Numbered from the stretch's first letter, positions 36,743-46,245 are shown. The stretch: DNA of 64,000 bases from Calothrix sp. PCC 6303 (GCF_000317435.1 NC_019751.1:3348001-3412000), one strand, 5' to 3'. Numbers and translations are program-made. Notes: generated by a model not told the origin, from the sequence alone.

Positions 36743-38203
36743 ATGGTATCCATCCGCGAATTACACACACAACTAGTCAAAAAAGAACGTTCAGCCGTTG
36801 AAATAACCCAAGAAGCGTTAGATCGGATTCAAGCTGTAGAATCAAAAATCCAGAGTTTTTTGTCCATTACTGCCGAAAAAGCACTGGAACAAGCCAAACA
36901 AGTAGATGCCAAAATTGCCGCAGGTGAAGAAATTAGCATGTTGGCAGGTATTCCCATTGGTGTCAAAGACAACATGTGTACTAAGGGGATTACTACCACC
37001 TGTGCTTCCCGAATTTTAGAAAATTTTGTTCCCCCTTACGAATCTAGCGTCACCCAAAAGCTATTTGATGCGAATGCAGTGATGGTGGGTAAAACTAACT
37101 TGGATGAGTTTGCCATGGGTGGTTCCACGGAGACATCTGCATATCATTTAACAGCAAATCCTTGGGACTTATCGCGGGTTCCTGGTGGTTCTTCAGGTGG
37201 TTCAGCCGCAGCAGTAGCAGCCGAAGAATGTGTAGTTTCCCTAGGTTCGGATACAGGTGGTTCCATTCGTCAACCAGCTTCATTTTGTGGAGTTGTGGGA
37301 ATGAAGCCAACCTATGGATTAGTATCACGATACGGTTTAGTCGCCTTTGCCTCATCATTAGATCAAATTGGACCATTTGCCCGTAGTGTGGAAGATGCGG
37401 CTTTGTTGCTGAATGCGATCGCAGGACACGATCCCAAGGATTCTACTAGTATTAAAGTGGAAATTCCCGATTACACAGCTAATTTACGCCCCGATCTCAA
37501 ATCTCACGGTAAACTCAAAGTCGGCATCATCAAGGAAACATTTGGCGAAGGTTTAGACCCCGAAGTTGCGAAAGCTGTGAACCAAGCAATTGAACACTTT
37601 AAAAGCATGGGTGCCGAAATTCAAGAAATTTCCTGCCCTCGTTTCCGCTACGGTTTACCCAGCTACTACATTATTGCCCCCTGTGAAGCTTCCGCAAACT
37701 TGGCACGCTACGACGGTGTAAAATATGGTTTCCGCGCCGAAGATGCCGAAAACCTCCTTTCGATGTATACCCGTACCCGTGCCGCTGGCTTTGGCGCTGA
37801 AGTCAAACGCCGAATTATGATTGGTACCTATGCATTATCTGCGGGTTACTACGACGCTTATTATCTCCAAGCCCAAAAAGTGCGAACACTAATTAAGCAA
37901 GACTTTGAAAACGCTTTTGGGCAAGTTGACATCTTGATTTCCCCCACAGCACCTAGCACCGCATTTAAAACCGGAGAAAAAACCACAGATCCCCTAAGCA
38001 TGTACCTCATTGACTTGATGACAATTCCTGTCAACTTAGCCGGTTTACCAGCTATAAGTGTTCCTTGCGGCTTTGATAGTCAAGGAATGCCCATTGGTTT
38101 ACAGTTAATTGGTAATGTTCTCAAAGAAGAGCAATTACTTCAAGTTGCTTACGCCTATGAGCAATCAACCGATTGGCACTCAAAGTCACCCAAAATCATT
38201 TAA
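36743..38203 (+). CDS. gatA: Asp-tRNA(Asn)/Glu-tRNA(Gln) amidotransferase subunit A
   Basis: The 486-residue product is a complete amidase-signature enzyme. The catalytic triad is Lys75 (IGVKDNMC), Ser150 ([11 protein letters not shown]) and Ser174 ([12 protein letters not shown]), the same spacing as in characterised GatA proteins. GatA releases ammonia from glutamine for the GatB subunit to amidate mischarged Glu-tRNA(Gln) or Asp-tRNA(Asn). gatB and gatC are not beside it, which is normal in cyanobacteria. The start at 36743 gives the canonical MVSIRELH opening. The mobile-element remnants begin about 140 bases after its stop. Confidence 0.97.
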   Translation: MVSIRELHTQLVKKERSAVEITQEALDRIQAVESKIQSFLSITAEKALEQAKQVDAKIAAGEEISMLAGIPIGVKDNMCTKGITTTCASRILENFVPPYESSVTQKLFDANAVMVGKTNLDEFAMGGSTETSAYHLTANPWDLSRVPGGSSGGSAAAVAAEECVVSLGSDTGGSIRQPASFCGVVGMKPTYGLVSRYGLVAFASSLDQIGPFARSVEDAALLLNAIAGHDPKDSTSIKVEIPDYTANLRPDLKSHGKLKVGIIKETFGEGLDPEVAKAVNQAIEHFKSMGAEIQEISCPRFRYGLPSYYIIAPCEASANLARYDGVKYGFRAEDAENLLSMYTRTRAAGFGAEVKRRIMIGTYALSAGYYDAYYLQAQKVRTLIKQDFENAFGQVDILISPTAPSTAFKTGEKTTDPLSMYLIDLMTIPVNLAGLPAISVPCGFDSQGMPIGLQLIGNVLKEEQLLQVAYAYEQSTDWHSKSPKII

Positions 38204-38340
38204 GTGATTTTGCTCAATTCCCCACGGCTCTATAGCCTGGGGATGGATAGCAACAGATTTTAATAAACGGCTTCAACCTAGCCTTTTTCAAACCCATTAA
38301 ATTAAAATACTCAGTATAAAACTAGAAGTATTATTTTAGC

Positions 38341-38721
38341 GTGAAAAACAAACAAAAATACTGTATTTATATCATCGATTATTTCAAATCCAAACCGATT
38401 GAGCTACCTAAGATTACCATCCTCGTAGATAATGGCTATCACCCTGATAAGCTTACCCAGGCTCTGGAGCAGATTTACCCTCAAATTATGACCAAAATTC
38501 AATTTGAACTCTCACCCAAGCCATCGAAAGCCGAAAAAGAAGCCAATGGAAAATCTGGATTTGTTCCTGTAGCCGCTAGATGGGTAATCGAAAGGTCAAA
38601 CGCTTGGGTAGAGCGATGTAAAAGTTTAGTCAAAAATTTTGACCGGACACTCGCTCGTGCCAATGCCAAGCTCAAGCTTTATTTTATCAGATTGATGCTC
38701 AGAAGACTAGCTAATAGCTAG
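38341..38721 (+). pseudogene. IS5 family transposase, C-terminal fragment
   Basis: The frame encodes about 126 residues ending with ARWVIERSNAWVERCKSLVK and NFDRTLARANAKLKLYF, the C-terminal catalytic Glu region of a cyanobacterial IS5-type transposase. The N-terminal half with both catalytic aspartates is mostly missing (only LVDNGYHPD near the start recalls the second block). The opening MKNKQKYCIYII looks like unrelated sequence joined on. It is a truncated copy. Confidence 0.75.
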
Positions 38722-38766
38722 AAAAAAGATATCAAATGGGTTCTATACGCTAACGCAGATTTTCTA

Positions 38767-39661
38767 GGGCGTGTCATCAGTTGAGCCAAACTACAGTAGC
38801 AGCAAGGTAAATTGCACCCAGAAAGTTGACTTTGAGTTTGTCGTAGCGGGTGGCGATAGCACGGTATTGCTTGAGTTTGGCAAAAAAGTTTTCGATTAAG
38901 TGACGGGCTTTGTACAAGTCTGTATCGTAATCGCGCGGATTAGTACGGTTACGTTTGGAGGGAATGACGGCAGTCTTAGCTTGCGCTTCCAAAACCTCAA
39001 TGACTCGTGCGTCAGCATCGTATCCTTTATCTGCCAATATTGTGTCAGCCTTCGTCTGGGGCAGCAGCACATCCGCACCATCGAGGTCACAGGCTTGTCC
39101 TGGTGTCAGATGAAAGAGTAAAGGGGTTACCCAAAGCGTCCACCACTGCATGTATCTTTGTACTCAACCCGCCTTTACTACGTCCAATTGCTTGACTGTC
39201 TGCATCCCCAAGGCACGTTTCCGGGGGCAGTTGCCCCCGGAAAGCTGCCGCCCCTTTACGCCCGCACTGTGTTGGTGGGCGCGGACAATTGTAGAATCGA
39301 TCATCGCATACTCGTTGTCTGCTTCTTGGGCTAACACCTCAAATACTCGTTGCCACACCCCACTTTTACTCCATCGACTAAACCGAGTATGTACGACTCG
39401 GAAATCCCCAAACCTTTCAGGTAAGTCCCGCCACGGGATACCAGCTCGATATCGATAGATATAATACAGCTTCCACAAACAGCTTATTGTCTTTGGCTGT
39501 CCCACCAACATGACCTTCTCGTCCTGGTAATAGGTCTTTTATCCTCTCCCACTGATCATCTCGTAGGGCATAACGGCGGCTTGTCATGGCGAGCAAATCC
39601 TTGTAGTTTGGTCGATTTTTACTTTACTTTATCTTTCTTTACATTAACTGATGACACGCCC
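38767..39661 (-). mobile_element. Degenerate IS5 family element, IS427-type
   Basis: The ends GGGCGTGTCATCAGTT (38767-38782) and AACTGATGACACGCCC (39646-39661) are perfect inverted repeats, flanked on both sides by TA, the short target duplicate of this group. The 895-bp element carries one broken transposase gene on the minus strand. Ends are intact, so it could still be moved by a related transposase. Confidence 0.85.
38777..39587 (-). pseudogene. IS427-type transposase with several frameshifts
   Basis: The gene begins at the minus-strand ATG at 39587 ([20 protein letters not shown]). After EAVLY the frame breaks by a 4-base gain near 39460 and continues as [20 protein letters not shown] palindromic insertion TTCCGGGGGCA-GTTGCCCCCGGAA (about 39217-39242) breaks it again after HQHSAGVKG, and a further extra base lies near 39125. 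The end, from FHLTPGQACDLDGADVLLP to LIENFFAKLKQYRAIATRYD, is in the third frame. Two frames are normal for this group through ribosomal slippage, but these breaks are in different places, so the gene is dead. Confidence 0.82.
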
Positions 39662-39699
39662 TAACTAAAATCAATGAAATGATAAAACTTAAGTAGTAT

Positions 39700-39813
39700 T
39701 TAACACATTGTTGCTTTCATGCCTACATCCCTAACATCAAGCGAGCCTGGAAAAATATCGCTCAAGGGAGTGGATAATTTAGGGGATAAGTTTTCATCAA
39801 ACACTAATTTCAT
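39700..39813 (-). pseudogene. DUF5615 PIN-like toxin, truncated
   Basis: From the minus-strand ATG at 39813 the frame reads MKLVFDENLSPKL, then SDIFPGSLDVRDVGMKAT, and stops at 39700. MKxxxDENLSPxL is the signature start of DUF5615 PIN-like nuclease toxins, with the first catalytic Asp-Glu. Only about 37 of roughly 110 residues remain. Its ATG overlaps the stop of the DUF433 frame (ATGA), as in intact modules. Confidence 0.75.
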
Positions 39814-39925
39814 GCTGATAAGGTCGAAATCATCAGCCGACGTTCACGGTCAGCCGCATAAGCAATACAAGCTTTTATATCTTCTCGCGTTAAAGAGTAT
39901 AATGGTACAGAGCGAAGACATAGTA
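39810..39925 (-). pseudogene. DUF433 antitoxin, C-terminal fragment
   Basis: The minus-strand frame reads RSVPLYSLTREDIKACIAYA then ADRERRLMISTLSA and a stop overlapping the toxin ATG. Y-x-L-T-R-E-D-I-x-A-x-I/L-x-Y-A-A is the closing helix-turn-helix region of DUF433 antitoxins. A stop codon lies just upstream, so the N-terminal half has been lost. Confidence 0.7.
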
Positions 39926-40438
39926 GTTTTTATGTTGGCTTATATGCTCAAACTTGGGTAAATTTCCAGCATATTTGTATAGAATTAACTACAGAATTAA
40001 TGATATTAAATACTAATAAGCGGAGTATTATCAACAAGGTCTAAGAGCTATGAAGCTTATAGAATCTATGTTTTAGCTGATTTCGTCGTCCCCTCAGAGC
40101 TTCATGAGAAAATTCTCATGTTAGATCAAGATAAGTCGTATTATAATATACTCTTAACCTAAATTTAACTATAAAAATAGGAATCAAATAGAAATTTTGT
40201 TGGCGTAGTCTGCATAGTCTGCGCTCAGAATGTTCTGCATTTTAGGGTGTATTGTGACGTAAATGCGAAGCAGCTTCCGTATAGGATAGTCAATTTTCGA
40301 TTTTCACTGAGTATTTTACTTAGGGCATCTTGCATCTATCGAGAACGCGATCGCAAAACAATAAATTATCTTCATTGCATCTACCTGATTAATTTCATCT
40401 CAAATAAACAAATTATAAGGTAGTCTTCAATATTAAAA

Positions 40439-41428
40439 ATGGTTAATAATAAAATGATAGAAGAAGAGTTCTCACACAAATTAGTAGAGGCAGGATTGAT
40501 TAGCGAAGAGCAATTAAGAGAGGCAATCAAGCAAAATCAAATCAGCGGTAAGCACCTGGAAGAAATTTTTATCGATCGAGGTTGGATAAAACCGGAAACA
40601 ATTATCTATCTCAAAAATAATTCTATTTATTCGGAATTGCAAAATCAAGATGCAAAATTACAAGCGAATTCAACTAATAATTTACTTCATTTTAACTTTT
40701 CCCCAAAACTTGTTTTTGGAATCATGTTGAAAATTATCAGTTTCTTCGTTGTCACCCATCTGATCACGCAAATTATCAAAAAAATCACTCCCGATTTCTT
40801 TTTACGAGATGGTATATCGAATCTATTTTATCTCGATTCAGAATTAACCTTTCCTGCAGTTTATTCTGCCTTGGCACTACTATTTGCAGCCATGATTCTC
40901 GGCACTATCGCTTATCTTAAAAAGAGGATGAATGACTCCTATATTTACTATTGGCAATGGCTGGGAGTTATATTTTTATTTCTCTCTTTTGATGAATTAG
41001 TAAGTCTGCATGAAAAAATGATGAACCCAGTGAAGGCTTTGCATAAGACGAGTGGGTTTCTATACTTTGCTTGGGTTATTCCCGGTAGTATTGGAGTATT
41101 AATCTTTTTACTAATATTTTTGAAGTTTATTATCAATCTTCCTCATAAAACCAGAAACCACTTTTTAATTGCAGGATGTATTTATCTATCTGGTTGTATT
41201 GGCTGCGAGCTAATTGGTGGTTATATTGTCGATAATCAAGGTAGTTTTACTTCTTATTTAGCTATAATGACCTTAGAAGAATCCTTAGAGATGCTTGGAA
41301 TTGCCGTCTTTATTTACGGTCTTTTATCTCATATTAGTAATTACACAAAAGGCGCTATTTTACAAATTCAAATTCCTGCTAAAAAAAATAATTTATCCAA
41401 CTCTCAACTGAAAAGTGAGAGTTTTTAG
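40439..41428 (+). CDS. Six-helix membrane protein with MshEN-like N-terminal domain
   Basis: Residues about 10-60 (KLVEAGLISEEQLREAIKQN, then LEEIFIDRGWIKPETIIYL) resemble the N-terminal MshEN/GspE helical domain, which in other proteins binds cyclic di-GMP or docks to membrane partners. About six hydrophobic segments follow. Two acidic/histidine patches lie at membrane boundaries: FLSFDELVSLHEKM and MTLEESLEMLGIAVF; such pairs can be metal or ligand sites. I do not recognise the membrane part. The long AT-rich leader suggests its own promoter. A membrane sensor or effector controlled by the N-terminal domain is inference. Confidence 0.55.
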   Translation: MVNNKMIEEEFSHKLVEAGLISEEQLREAIKQNQISGKHLEEIFIDRGWIKPETIIYLKNNSIYSELQNQDAKLQANSTNNLLHFNFSPKLVFGIMLKIISFFVVTHLITQIIKKITPDFFLRDGISNLFYLDSELTFPAVYSALALLFAAMILGTIAYLKKRMNDSYIYYWQWLGVIFLFLSFDELVSLHEKMMNPVKALHKTSGFLYFAWVIPGSIGVLIFLLIFLKFIINLPHKTRNHFLIAGCIYLSGCIGCELIGGYIVDNQGSFTSYLAIMTLEESLEMLGIAVFIYGLLSHISNYTKGAILQIQIPAKKNNLSNSQLKSESF

Positions 41429-41920
41429 GTCTCTTGAAATTGCCAATCCCAGTTTTTCATTAGGAGCATCGACTTTTGAAAGAAACATAATTCTTATACT
41501 CCAAAAAACCTCGTATACGGTTGACATAAAAAAGTCTATTCGCCGAAAGTGGATGCTCCCTTTTCATGTACCTCAAAAATACAATTGTCAAATCTTCGAT
41601 GGTAGGGAGATTAGGGTTTTATTCTCTGCTTGTAAAATAAAAACTGCAATGTACCCAATTAGTAACGTAACCTTTCACACTTACCCCTACTTCTCACCTA
41701 TAAATCAGGGGTTTCGAGCATTCTACTATAAACTGAGGCGACCGTTGCCATCCGTTTGAAATTACGTTTTTCTCCCTTAGTTAATCGTAGACGCTTCCAT
41801 ATACCACCTCCAAAAATTGACTCTGTGTTAAGAAACATGAGTCTGTCTTTTTTTGGGATTATTGCTTTAAAGCCTTTGATAACAATACTCTTGTTTCTAC
41901 TCTTTATCAGAATACAGTAT

Positions 41921-42085
41921 CATGACACGAGCCGCACCCAATCGATTAGTGACGCTTCTTGGTCACTGTTCCGCGAATGGGTTGAGTATTTTGGTAAAGT
42001 GTTTGGCGTGGTTACAGTTGCTCTGCAACCTCAGAATCCCCACCTACTACTTCGCAGAAGCAAGCTACAAGGAAGTAAGGTGGGG
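41921..42085 (+). pseudogene. TnpB fragment with adjacent hairpin (IS200/IS605-type right end)
   Basis: The frame reads SRTQSISDASWSLFREWVEY then FGKVFGVVTVALQPQN, matching the region of TnpB just before its zinc ribbon; the ribbon itself and everything before are lost. Directly after, CCCCACCTACTACTTC (42038-42053) pairs with GGAAGTAAGGTGGGG (42071-42085), a hairpin like those at the right ends of IS200/IS605 elements. TnpB proteins are RNA-guided nucleases; this copy is dead. Confidence 0.65.
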
Positions 42086-42120
42086 AGGATGTAAAACCAT
42101 ACTTCCAGCGGTTAGCGATT

Positions 42121-42143
42121 CGTCAAAATAAAATTGACAGACT
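42121..42143 (+). repeat. Fragment of the 103-bp MITE-like element
   Basis: CGTCAAAATAAAATTGACAG followed by ACT equals the right end of the 34393-34495 copy. The left part is absent, so this is a remnant. It abuts the 3' end of the minus-strand subtilase gene. Confidence 0.65.
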
Positions 42144-42148
42144 ACCAG

Positions 42149-43693
42149 TTAAGAACCGCTATAGTTGAAAAAACGAAACATATCTTGATAAGGAGCCATC
42201 GCTTCCTCATAGCGTCTCATAAATTCTTTGGGATCAAGGGGATCAGCAGCATTCGTCATGGAAATTATATTGTAATCTGATGAGCCAGATTCCTGATTCC
42301 AATATGGTGCTAACCGAGGTGTGACGACCGAAACTCCATTACTGGGAGATGTAGAACCATTATGATTAGGATCGAATGAAACCGTGTCTGTTTTGCTAAC
42401 GTTTTCATCTTGGATTCTCGAAAGCTGAGAATTCACTACCCAGTTACTGCTAGAACTTTTTAGGTTTTCGTTACCAAAACCACTAGTATATTTCTCGCCA
42501 AAATAACCCTGCTGAGTTTCATTCCCAAAATTAGAGAATGGGAAATTATATCCATTAAACCCACTGAATATATCATCAAAATCAAATCCAGGATTATTGG
42601 ATTCTGAAGAACTAACTGATGTTTCTGCGAGAATTTGTCTTACTTGTCCATCACTTAAATTGGGATTTGCACTTAGCATCAGCGCAACCACACCCGCAAC
42701 ATGGGGAGCAGCCATAGAAGTTCCGCTATAGGATGCATAATTATTGTTAGGTAGAGTTGAATAAATACTCACTCCTGGAGCTGTCACATAAGTTAATTGA
42801 TTACTTCCAGCCCGATTTGAGAAGTTAGCCAAGCTACCATCCCTATCCACAGCACCAACTGCAACTCCATATTTATTTGCATAGCTAGCAGGATTAATTG
42901 GTGATGAACCCCCACTATTTCCTGCTGCCATTACGACAATTACACCTCTAGCACTAGCATATTCGATTGCTAATTCTAAAGTCTTACTACTAGCACCACC
43001 ACCCAAACTCATATTAATTACTTTTGCTCCATTATCTACTGCATAGCGAATTCCACCAGCAATAGAATCGTAGGAGCCAGAACCTTCATCATCCAAAACT
43101 TTAACTGACATAATCTTGGCATCATAGGCAATACCAGTTAAACCTTTGTTATTTTTTTCAGCGGCAATCGTTCCAGAAACATGGGTACCATGTCCATCTT
43201 TATCTAAAGTATTGTTGTTATTACTATCGAAATTCCATCCGTAAATATCATCAACGTATCCATTACCATCATCATCAACACCATTATTTTCAATTTCTTT
43301 AGTGTTTTTCCAAATATTATTTTTTAAATCTTCGTGGTTATGATCAACCCCAGTATCTAATACTGCAACAATTACACCTTGACCTGTATATCCATTTGCC
43401 CATGCTTCCGGTGCCTTAACAGTATCTACACCCCAATAATCACCACCTAAATTGGGGGTATCTGCGAAAGTATCTTTACCCGCTGCTTTGGCAACAGCCG
43501 CCGCTGCATTAACTCCACCGTAACCAGTTTTAGAACTATACTGTTGTGTGGAAATGTCTGAATGGTGGCTGCTTCGAGAAGTATATCTTAAACTATATCC
43601 AGGGTTAATATTAAAGTTATCATTTAAAGATAAGTTCGTATAGTTTAAGGTTTTACTAACAGAGAAATTATCACCAGTATTATCTAATGTCAT
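42149..43693 (-). CDS. Subtilisin-like serine protease (S8 family)
   Basis: The 514-residue protein has the S8 triad in order: Asp113 (VAVLDTGVDHNHEDL), His168 (DKDGHGTHVSGTIA) and Ser325 (YSGTSMAAPHVAGVVAL), with oxyanion Asn258 in MAAGNSGG. A calcium-like loop VDDDGNGYVDDIYGWNF follows the first Asp. The first about 85 residues may be a short propeptide; no signal peptide is obvious, so another secretion route is possible. The C-terminal 150 residues are Asn/Ser/Gly-rich without known domain. Start ATG at 43693 has AGAGGAAAAAGCT just upstream. Confidence 0.92.
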   Translation of the reverse strand: MTLDNTGDNFSVSKTLNYTNLSLNDNFNINPGYSLRYTSRSSHHSDISTQQYSSKTGYGGVNAAAAVAKAAGKDTFADTPNLGGDYWGVDTVKAPEAWANGYTGQGVIVAVLDTGVDHNHEDLKNNIWKNTKEIENNGVDDDGNGYVDDIYGWNFDSNNNNTLDKDGHGTHVSGTIAAEKNNKGLTGIAYDAKIMSVKVLDDEGSGSYDSIAGGIRYAVDNGAKVINMSLGGGASSKTLELAIEYASARGVIVVMAAGNSGGSSPINPASYANKYGVAVGAVDRDGSLANFSNRAGSNQLTYVTAPGVSIYSTLPNNNYASYSGTSMAAPHVAGVVALMLSANPNLSDGQVRQILAETSVSSSESNNPGFDFDDIFSGFNGYNFPFSNFGNETQQGYFGEKYTSGFGNENLKSSSSNWVVNSQLSRIQDENVSKTDTVSFDPNHNGSTSPSNGVSVVTPRLAPYWNQESGSSDYNIISMTNAADPLDPKEFMRRYEEAMAPYQDMFRFFNYSGS

Positions 43694-44149
43694 AGCTTTT
43701 TCCTCTGAAATATATTTCTATACAGCAGAAACCATTCACCTTGTTTTGATAAGATAAATATTTTCTATTTTATTTCTGCTATAAGAAATAATTACTATGA
43801 AAATAAATATTAAATTGCTATTATTTCTACAAAATAAATACAAGTTGCTGATTCTAAGGATATTTGGACACTATATTAAAAAATAAGTAATGAGTAATAA
43901 GTAATGAGTAATAAGTAATGAGTAATAAGTAATGAGTAATAAGTAATGAGTAATAAGTAATGAGTAATAAGTAATGAGTAATAAGTAATGAGTAATAAGT
44001 AATGAGTAATAAGTAATGAGTAATAAGTAATGAGTAATAAGTAATGAGTAATAAGTAATGAGTAATAAGTAATGAGTAATAAGTAATGAGTAATAAGTAT
44101 GTTTTGTAATGGGGATTTAACAAGGCAGTTGATATGGGCATAAATATAA
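43694..44149. other. Gap with tandem repeat and coxA junction
   Basis: It contains the subtilase promoter side (AT-rich), the 14-bp tandem array (43884-44099) and about 50 bases up to the first codon homologous to coxA. Confidence 0.5.
43884..44099. repeat. Tandem array of a 14-bp unit
   Basis: The unit TAAGTAATGAGTAA is repeated about 15.4 times without visible variation over 216 bases. Short heptamer-type tandem repeats of this sort (AGTAATGAGTAATAAG) are common in heterocystous cyanobacteria and vary in copy number. Three units make 42 bases, which explains an artificial minus-strand ORF reading LLITYYSLLITHYL over and over. Confidence 0.95.
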
Positions 44150-45562
44150 CGGCATCTAAACAGCTATACTTTCTTATGGATTGTCCCTAGTGCCATTGGT
44201 GGATTTGGTAACTATTTAGTACCTTTGATGTTGGGTGCCAGGGATATGGCGTTTCCAAAGCTGAATGCGATCGCATTCTGGCTAAACCCCCCAGCTGGAC
44301 TACTTTTACTTGGTAGCTTCTTCTTTGGTGGTTCCCAATCAGGTTGGACTGCATATCCACCTTTGAGCTTAATTACTGCCCCCAATGCCCAAAGCATGTG
44401 GATTTTGGCGATTGTTTTGGTGGGAACCTCCTCAATTTTGGGTTCCTTGAACTTCGTCGTCACCATTTGGAAGATGAAAGTCCCCAGTATGAAATGGGAT
44501 CAACTACCGTTGTTTTGTTGGGCGATTTTAGCCACTTCCATACTTGCCCTCGTTTCGACACCCGTCTTAGCCGCTGGCTTAGTATTATTACTATTTGATA
44601 TCAACTTCGGCACATCCTTCTTCAAACCAGAAAACGGTGGAAACGTCGTCCTTTACCAACATTTATTCTGGTTTTACTCCCACCCAGCCGTGTACTTGAT
44701 GATACTTCCCATCTTCGGTATCATGTCAGAAGTTATCCCAGTACATGCGAGAAAACCCATTTTCGGCTACAAAGCGATCGCTTACTCCAGTTTAGCCATC
44801 TGCGTCGTGGGTTTATTCGTCTGGGTTCACCACATGTTTGCCAGTGGTACCCCCGGTTGGATGCGGATGTTCTTCACCATCTCCACCTTAATTGTTGCCG
44901 TCCCCACAGGTGTAAAAATCTTCGGTTGGGTAGCAACCCTGTGGGGTGGTAAAATCCGCTTCACCACCACCATGCTATTTGCCCTCGGTTTACTCTCCAT
45001 GTTCGTCATGGGGGGATTAAGCGGAGTCACAATGGGAACTGCCCCCTTTGATATTCACGTTCACGATACCTACTACGTCGTTGCCCACTTCCACTATGTA
45101 CTTTTTGGCGGTTCCGTCTTCGGTATCTACTCTGGTATTTACCACTGGTTCCCCAAAATGACCGGAAGAATGATGAACGAAAAACTCGGTCGTCTCCACT
45201 TTATTCTTACCCTCATCGGCACCAACCTGACATTCCTACCCATGCACGAACTGGGACTTCAAGGAATGCCCCGTCGCGTTGCCATGTATGACCCCCAATT
45301 CATCACCTTGAACCAAATTTGTACAGTTGGTTCCATCATCCTCGGCATCTCAGTTATACCTTTTGCCATCAACGCCATTTACAGTTGGACAAAAGGCAAA
45401 CTAGCCGGAGATAACCCTTGGGATGCCCTCACCTTAGAATGGACAACCGCATCACCCCCAATTATTGAGAACTGGGAAGAACTCCCCGTAGTTACCCACG
45501 GACCTTACGAATACGGCATGTTATACGATGCCCATCAAGCCGAATTACGATTGAATCAGTAA
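44150..45562 (+). pseudogene. coxA: Cytochrome c oxidase subunit I, 5'-truncated
   Basis: Homology begins abruptly at about 44168 with FLWIVPSAIGGFGNYLVPLM and then runs without frameshift to the normal C-terminus. Retained are the CuB/His-Tyr region HLFWFYSHPAVYLMILP, WVHHMFASG, the K/D-channel parts and the VVAHFHYVLFGG haem ligands. Missing are roughly the first 110 residues with the first helix and the helix-II haem a histidine (normally in an HGT motif just before this point). No start codon in a sensible place remains; TTG/ATG at 44225/44228 lie inside helix II. coxB, normally just upstream, is absent; coxC follows. As it stands the gene cannot give a working oxidase; see findings for a rearrangement alternative. 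Confidence 0.85.
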
Positions 45563-45657
45563 TCAGTTAATAGTGGACAGTTATCAGTGAACAGAACTAA
45601 ACAAAGCCTCCGTTCTAACTGATAACTGTTTAACAATTAGATTCTCACAAAGAAAAT

Positions 45658-46245
45658 ATGACAGTAGCAACAACAAATACATCCCACCACGAGGAACACC
45701 CTGACCTCCGAGTCTTGGGGCTATTAACCTTCCTCATGTCCGAATCCTTGATGTTTGGTGGATTCTTCGCCGCTTACCTCTTCTACAAAGGAACCACCGT
45801 CACCTTTCCCCCCACAGGAACCGAAGTCGAATTATACCTACCCACCATCAACACCATCATCCTCGTCTCCAGTAGCTTCGTCATCCATTTAGGAGATGTT
45901 GCCATCAAAAAAAATAGCGTTTGGGGCATGAGATTTTGGTACTTCCTCACAGCCGTCATGGGGATAGTATTCCTGGGTGGACAAGTATACGAATATATGC
46001 ACCTGGGATATGGCTTAACAACCAATTTGTTCGCTAACTGCTTCTACTTGATGACAGGATTCCACGGCTTACACGTCTTCATCGGCATATTATTAATACT
46101 TGGAGTCTTATGGCGATCGCGTCGTACAGGACACTATAGTTCCAGCGCTCATACTGGTATCGAAATGGCAGAAATATACTGGCACTTCGTCGATATCATC
46201 TGGATTATTTTGTTCACCCTCCTGTACATCCTCAGCAAATTTTAA
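45658..46245 (+). CDS. coxC: Cytochrome c oxidase subunit III
   Basis: The 195-residue product has five hydrophobic segments and family motifs LTFLMSESLMFGGFFAAYLFY, TGFHGLHVFIGILLIL and the closing EMAEIYWHFVDIIWIILFTL (each quoted within 20 or split). The HGLHV and WHFVDIIWI blocks are diagnostic of the short five-helix form in cyanobacteria. It lies 95 bases after coxA; the spacer has an inverted repeat ACAGTTATCAGT/ACTGATAACTGT. A terminal respiratory oxidase of the type induced in heterocysts is suggested by the downstream NifO-like gene (inference). Confidence 0.93.
   Translation: MTVATTNTSHHEEHPDLRVLGLLTFLMSESLMFGGFFAAYLFYKGTTVTFPPTGTEVELYLPTINTIILVSSSFVIHLGDVAIKKNSVWGMRFWYFLTAVMGIVFLGGQVYEYMHLGYGLTTNLFANCFYLMTGFHGLHVFIGILLILGVLWRSRRTGHYSSSAHTGIEMAEIYWHFVDIIWIILFTLLYILSKF

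Larger units (their letters stand above)
39662..40438. other. Region of gene remnants before a membrane protein gene
   Basis: It holds the toxin-antitoxin remnants (39700-39925) and then plain AT-rich sequence with no gene. A plus-strand ORF of 80 codons (39719-39961) is antisense to the remnants and not believed. Confidence 0.45.
41429..42148. other. Region of mobile-element remnants
   Basis: No complete gene. ORFs drawn at 41415-41759 and 41756-42094 are not real as whole genes, but the second covers a TnpB fragment. It ends in the right-end fragment of the 103-bp MITE (42121-42143). Confidence 0.5.

Noticed and set aside
38777-39511. Two separate transposase genes made by programmed frameshift
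   Set aside because: A two-frame arrangement is usual for IS427-type elements, but at least three breaks and a palindromic insertion are present, so it is a pseudogene.
39719-39961. An 80-codon plus-strand ORF
   Set aside because: It is antisense to recognisable DUF433 and DUF5615 remnants.
43884-44099. Possible CRISPR array
   Set aside because: The 14-bp units are directly joined with no spacers, so it is a simple tandem repeat.
43854-44141. A 95-codon minus-strand ORF repeating LLITYYSLLITHYL
   Set aside because: It is only the translation of the 14-bp tandem array; three units give 42 bases and so keep one frame open.
45058-45199. Minus-strand ORFs inside coxA and coxC
   Set aside because: They are shadows of strongly conserved oxidase subunits on the plus strand.
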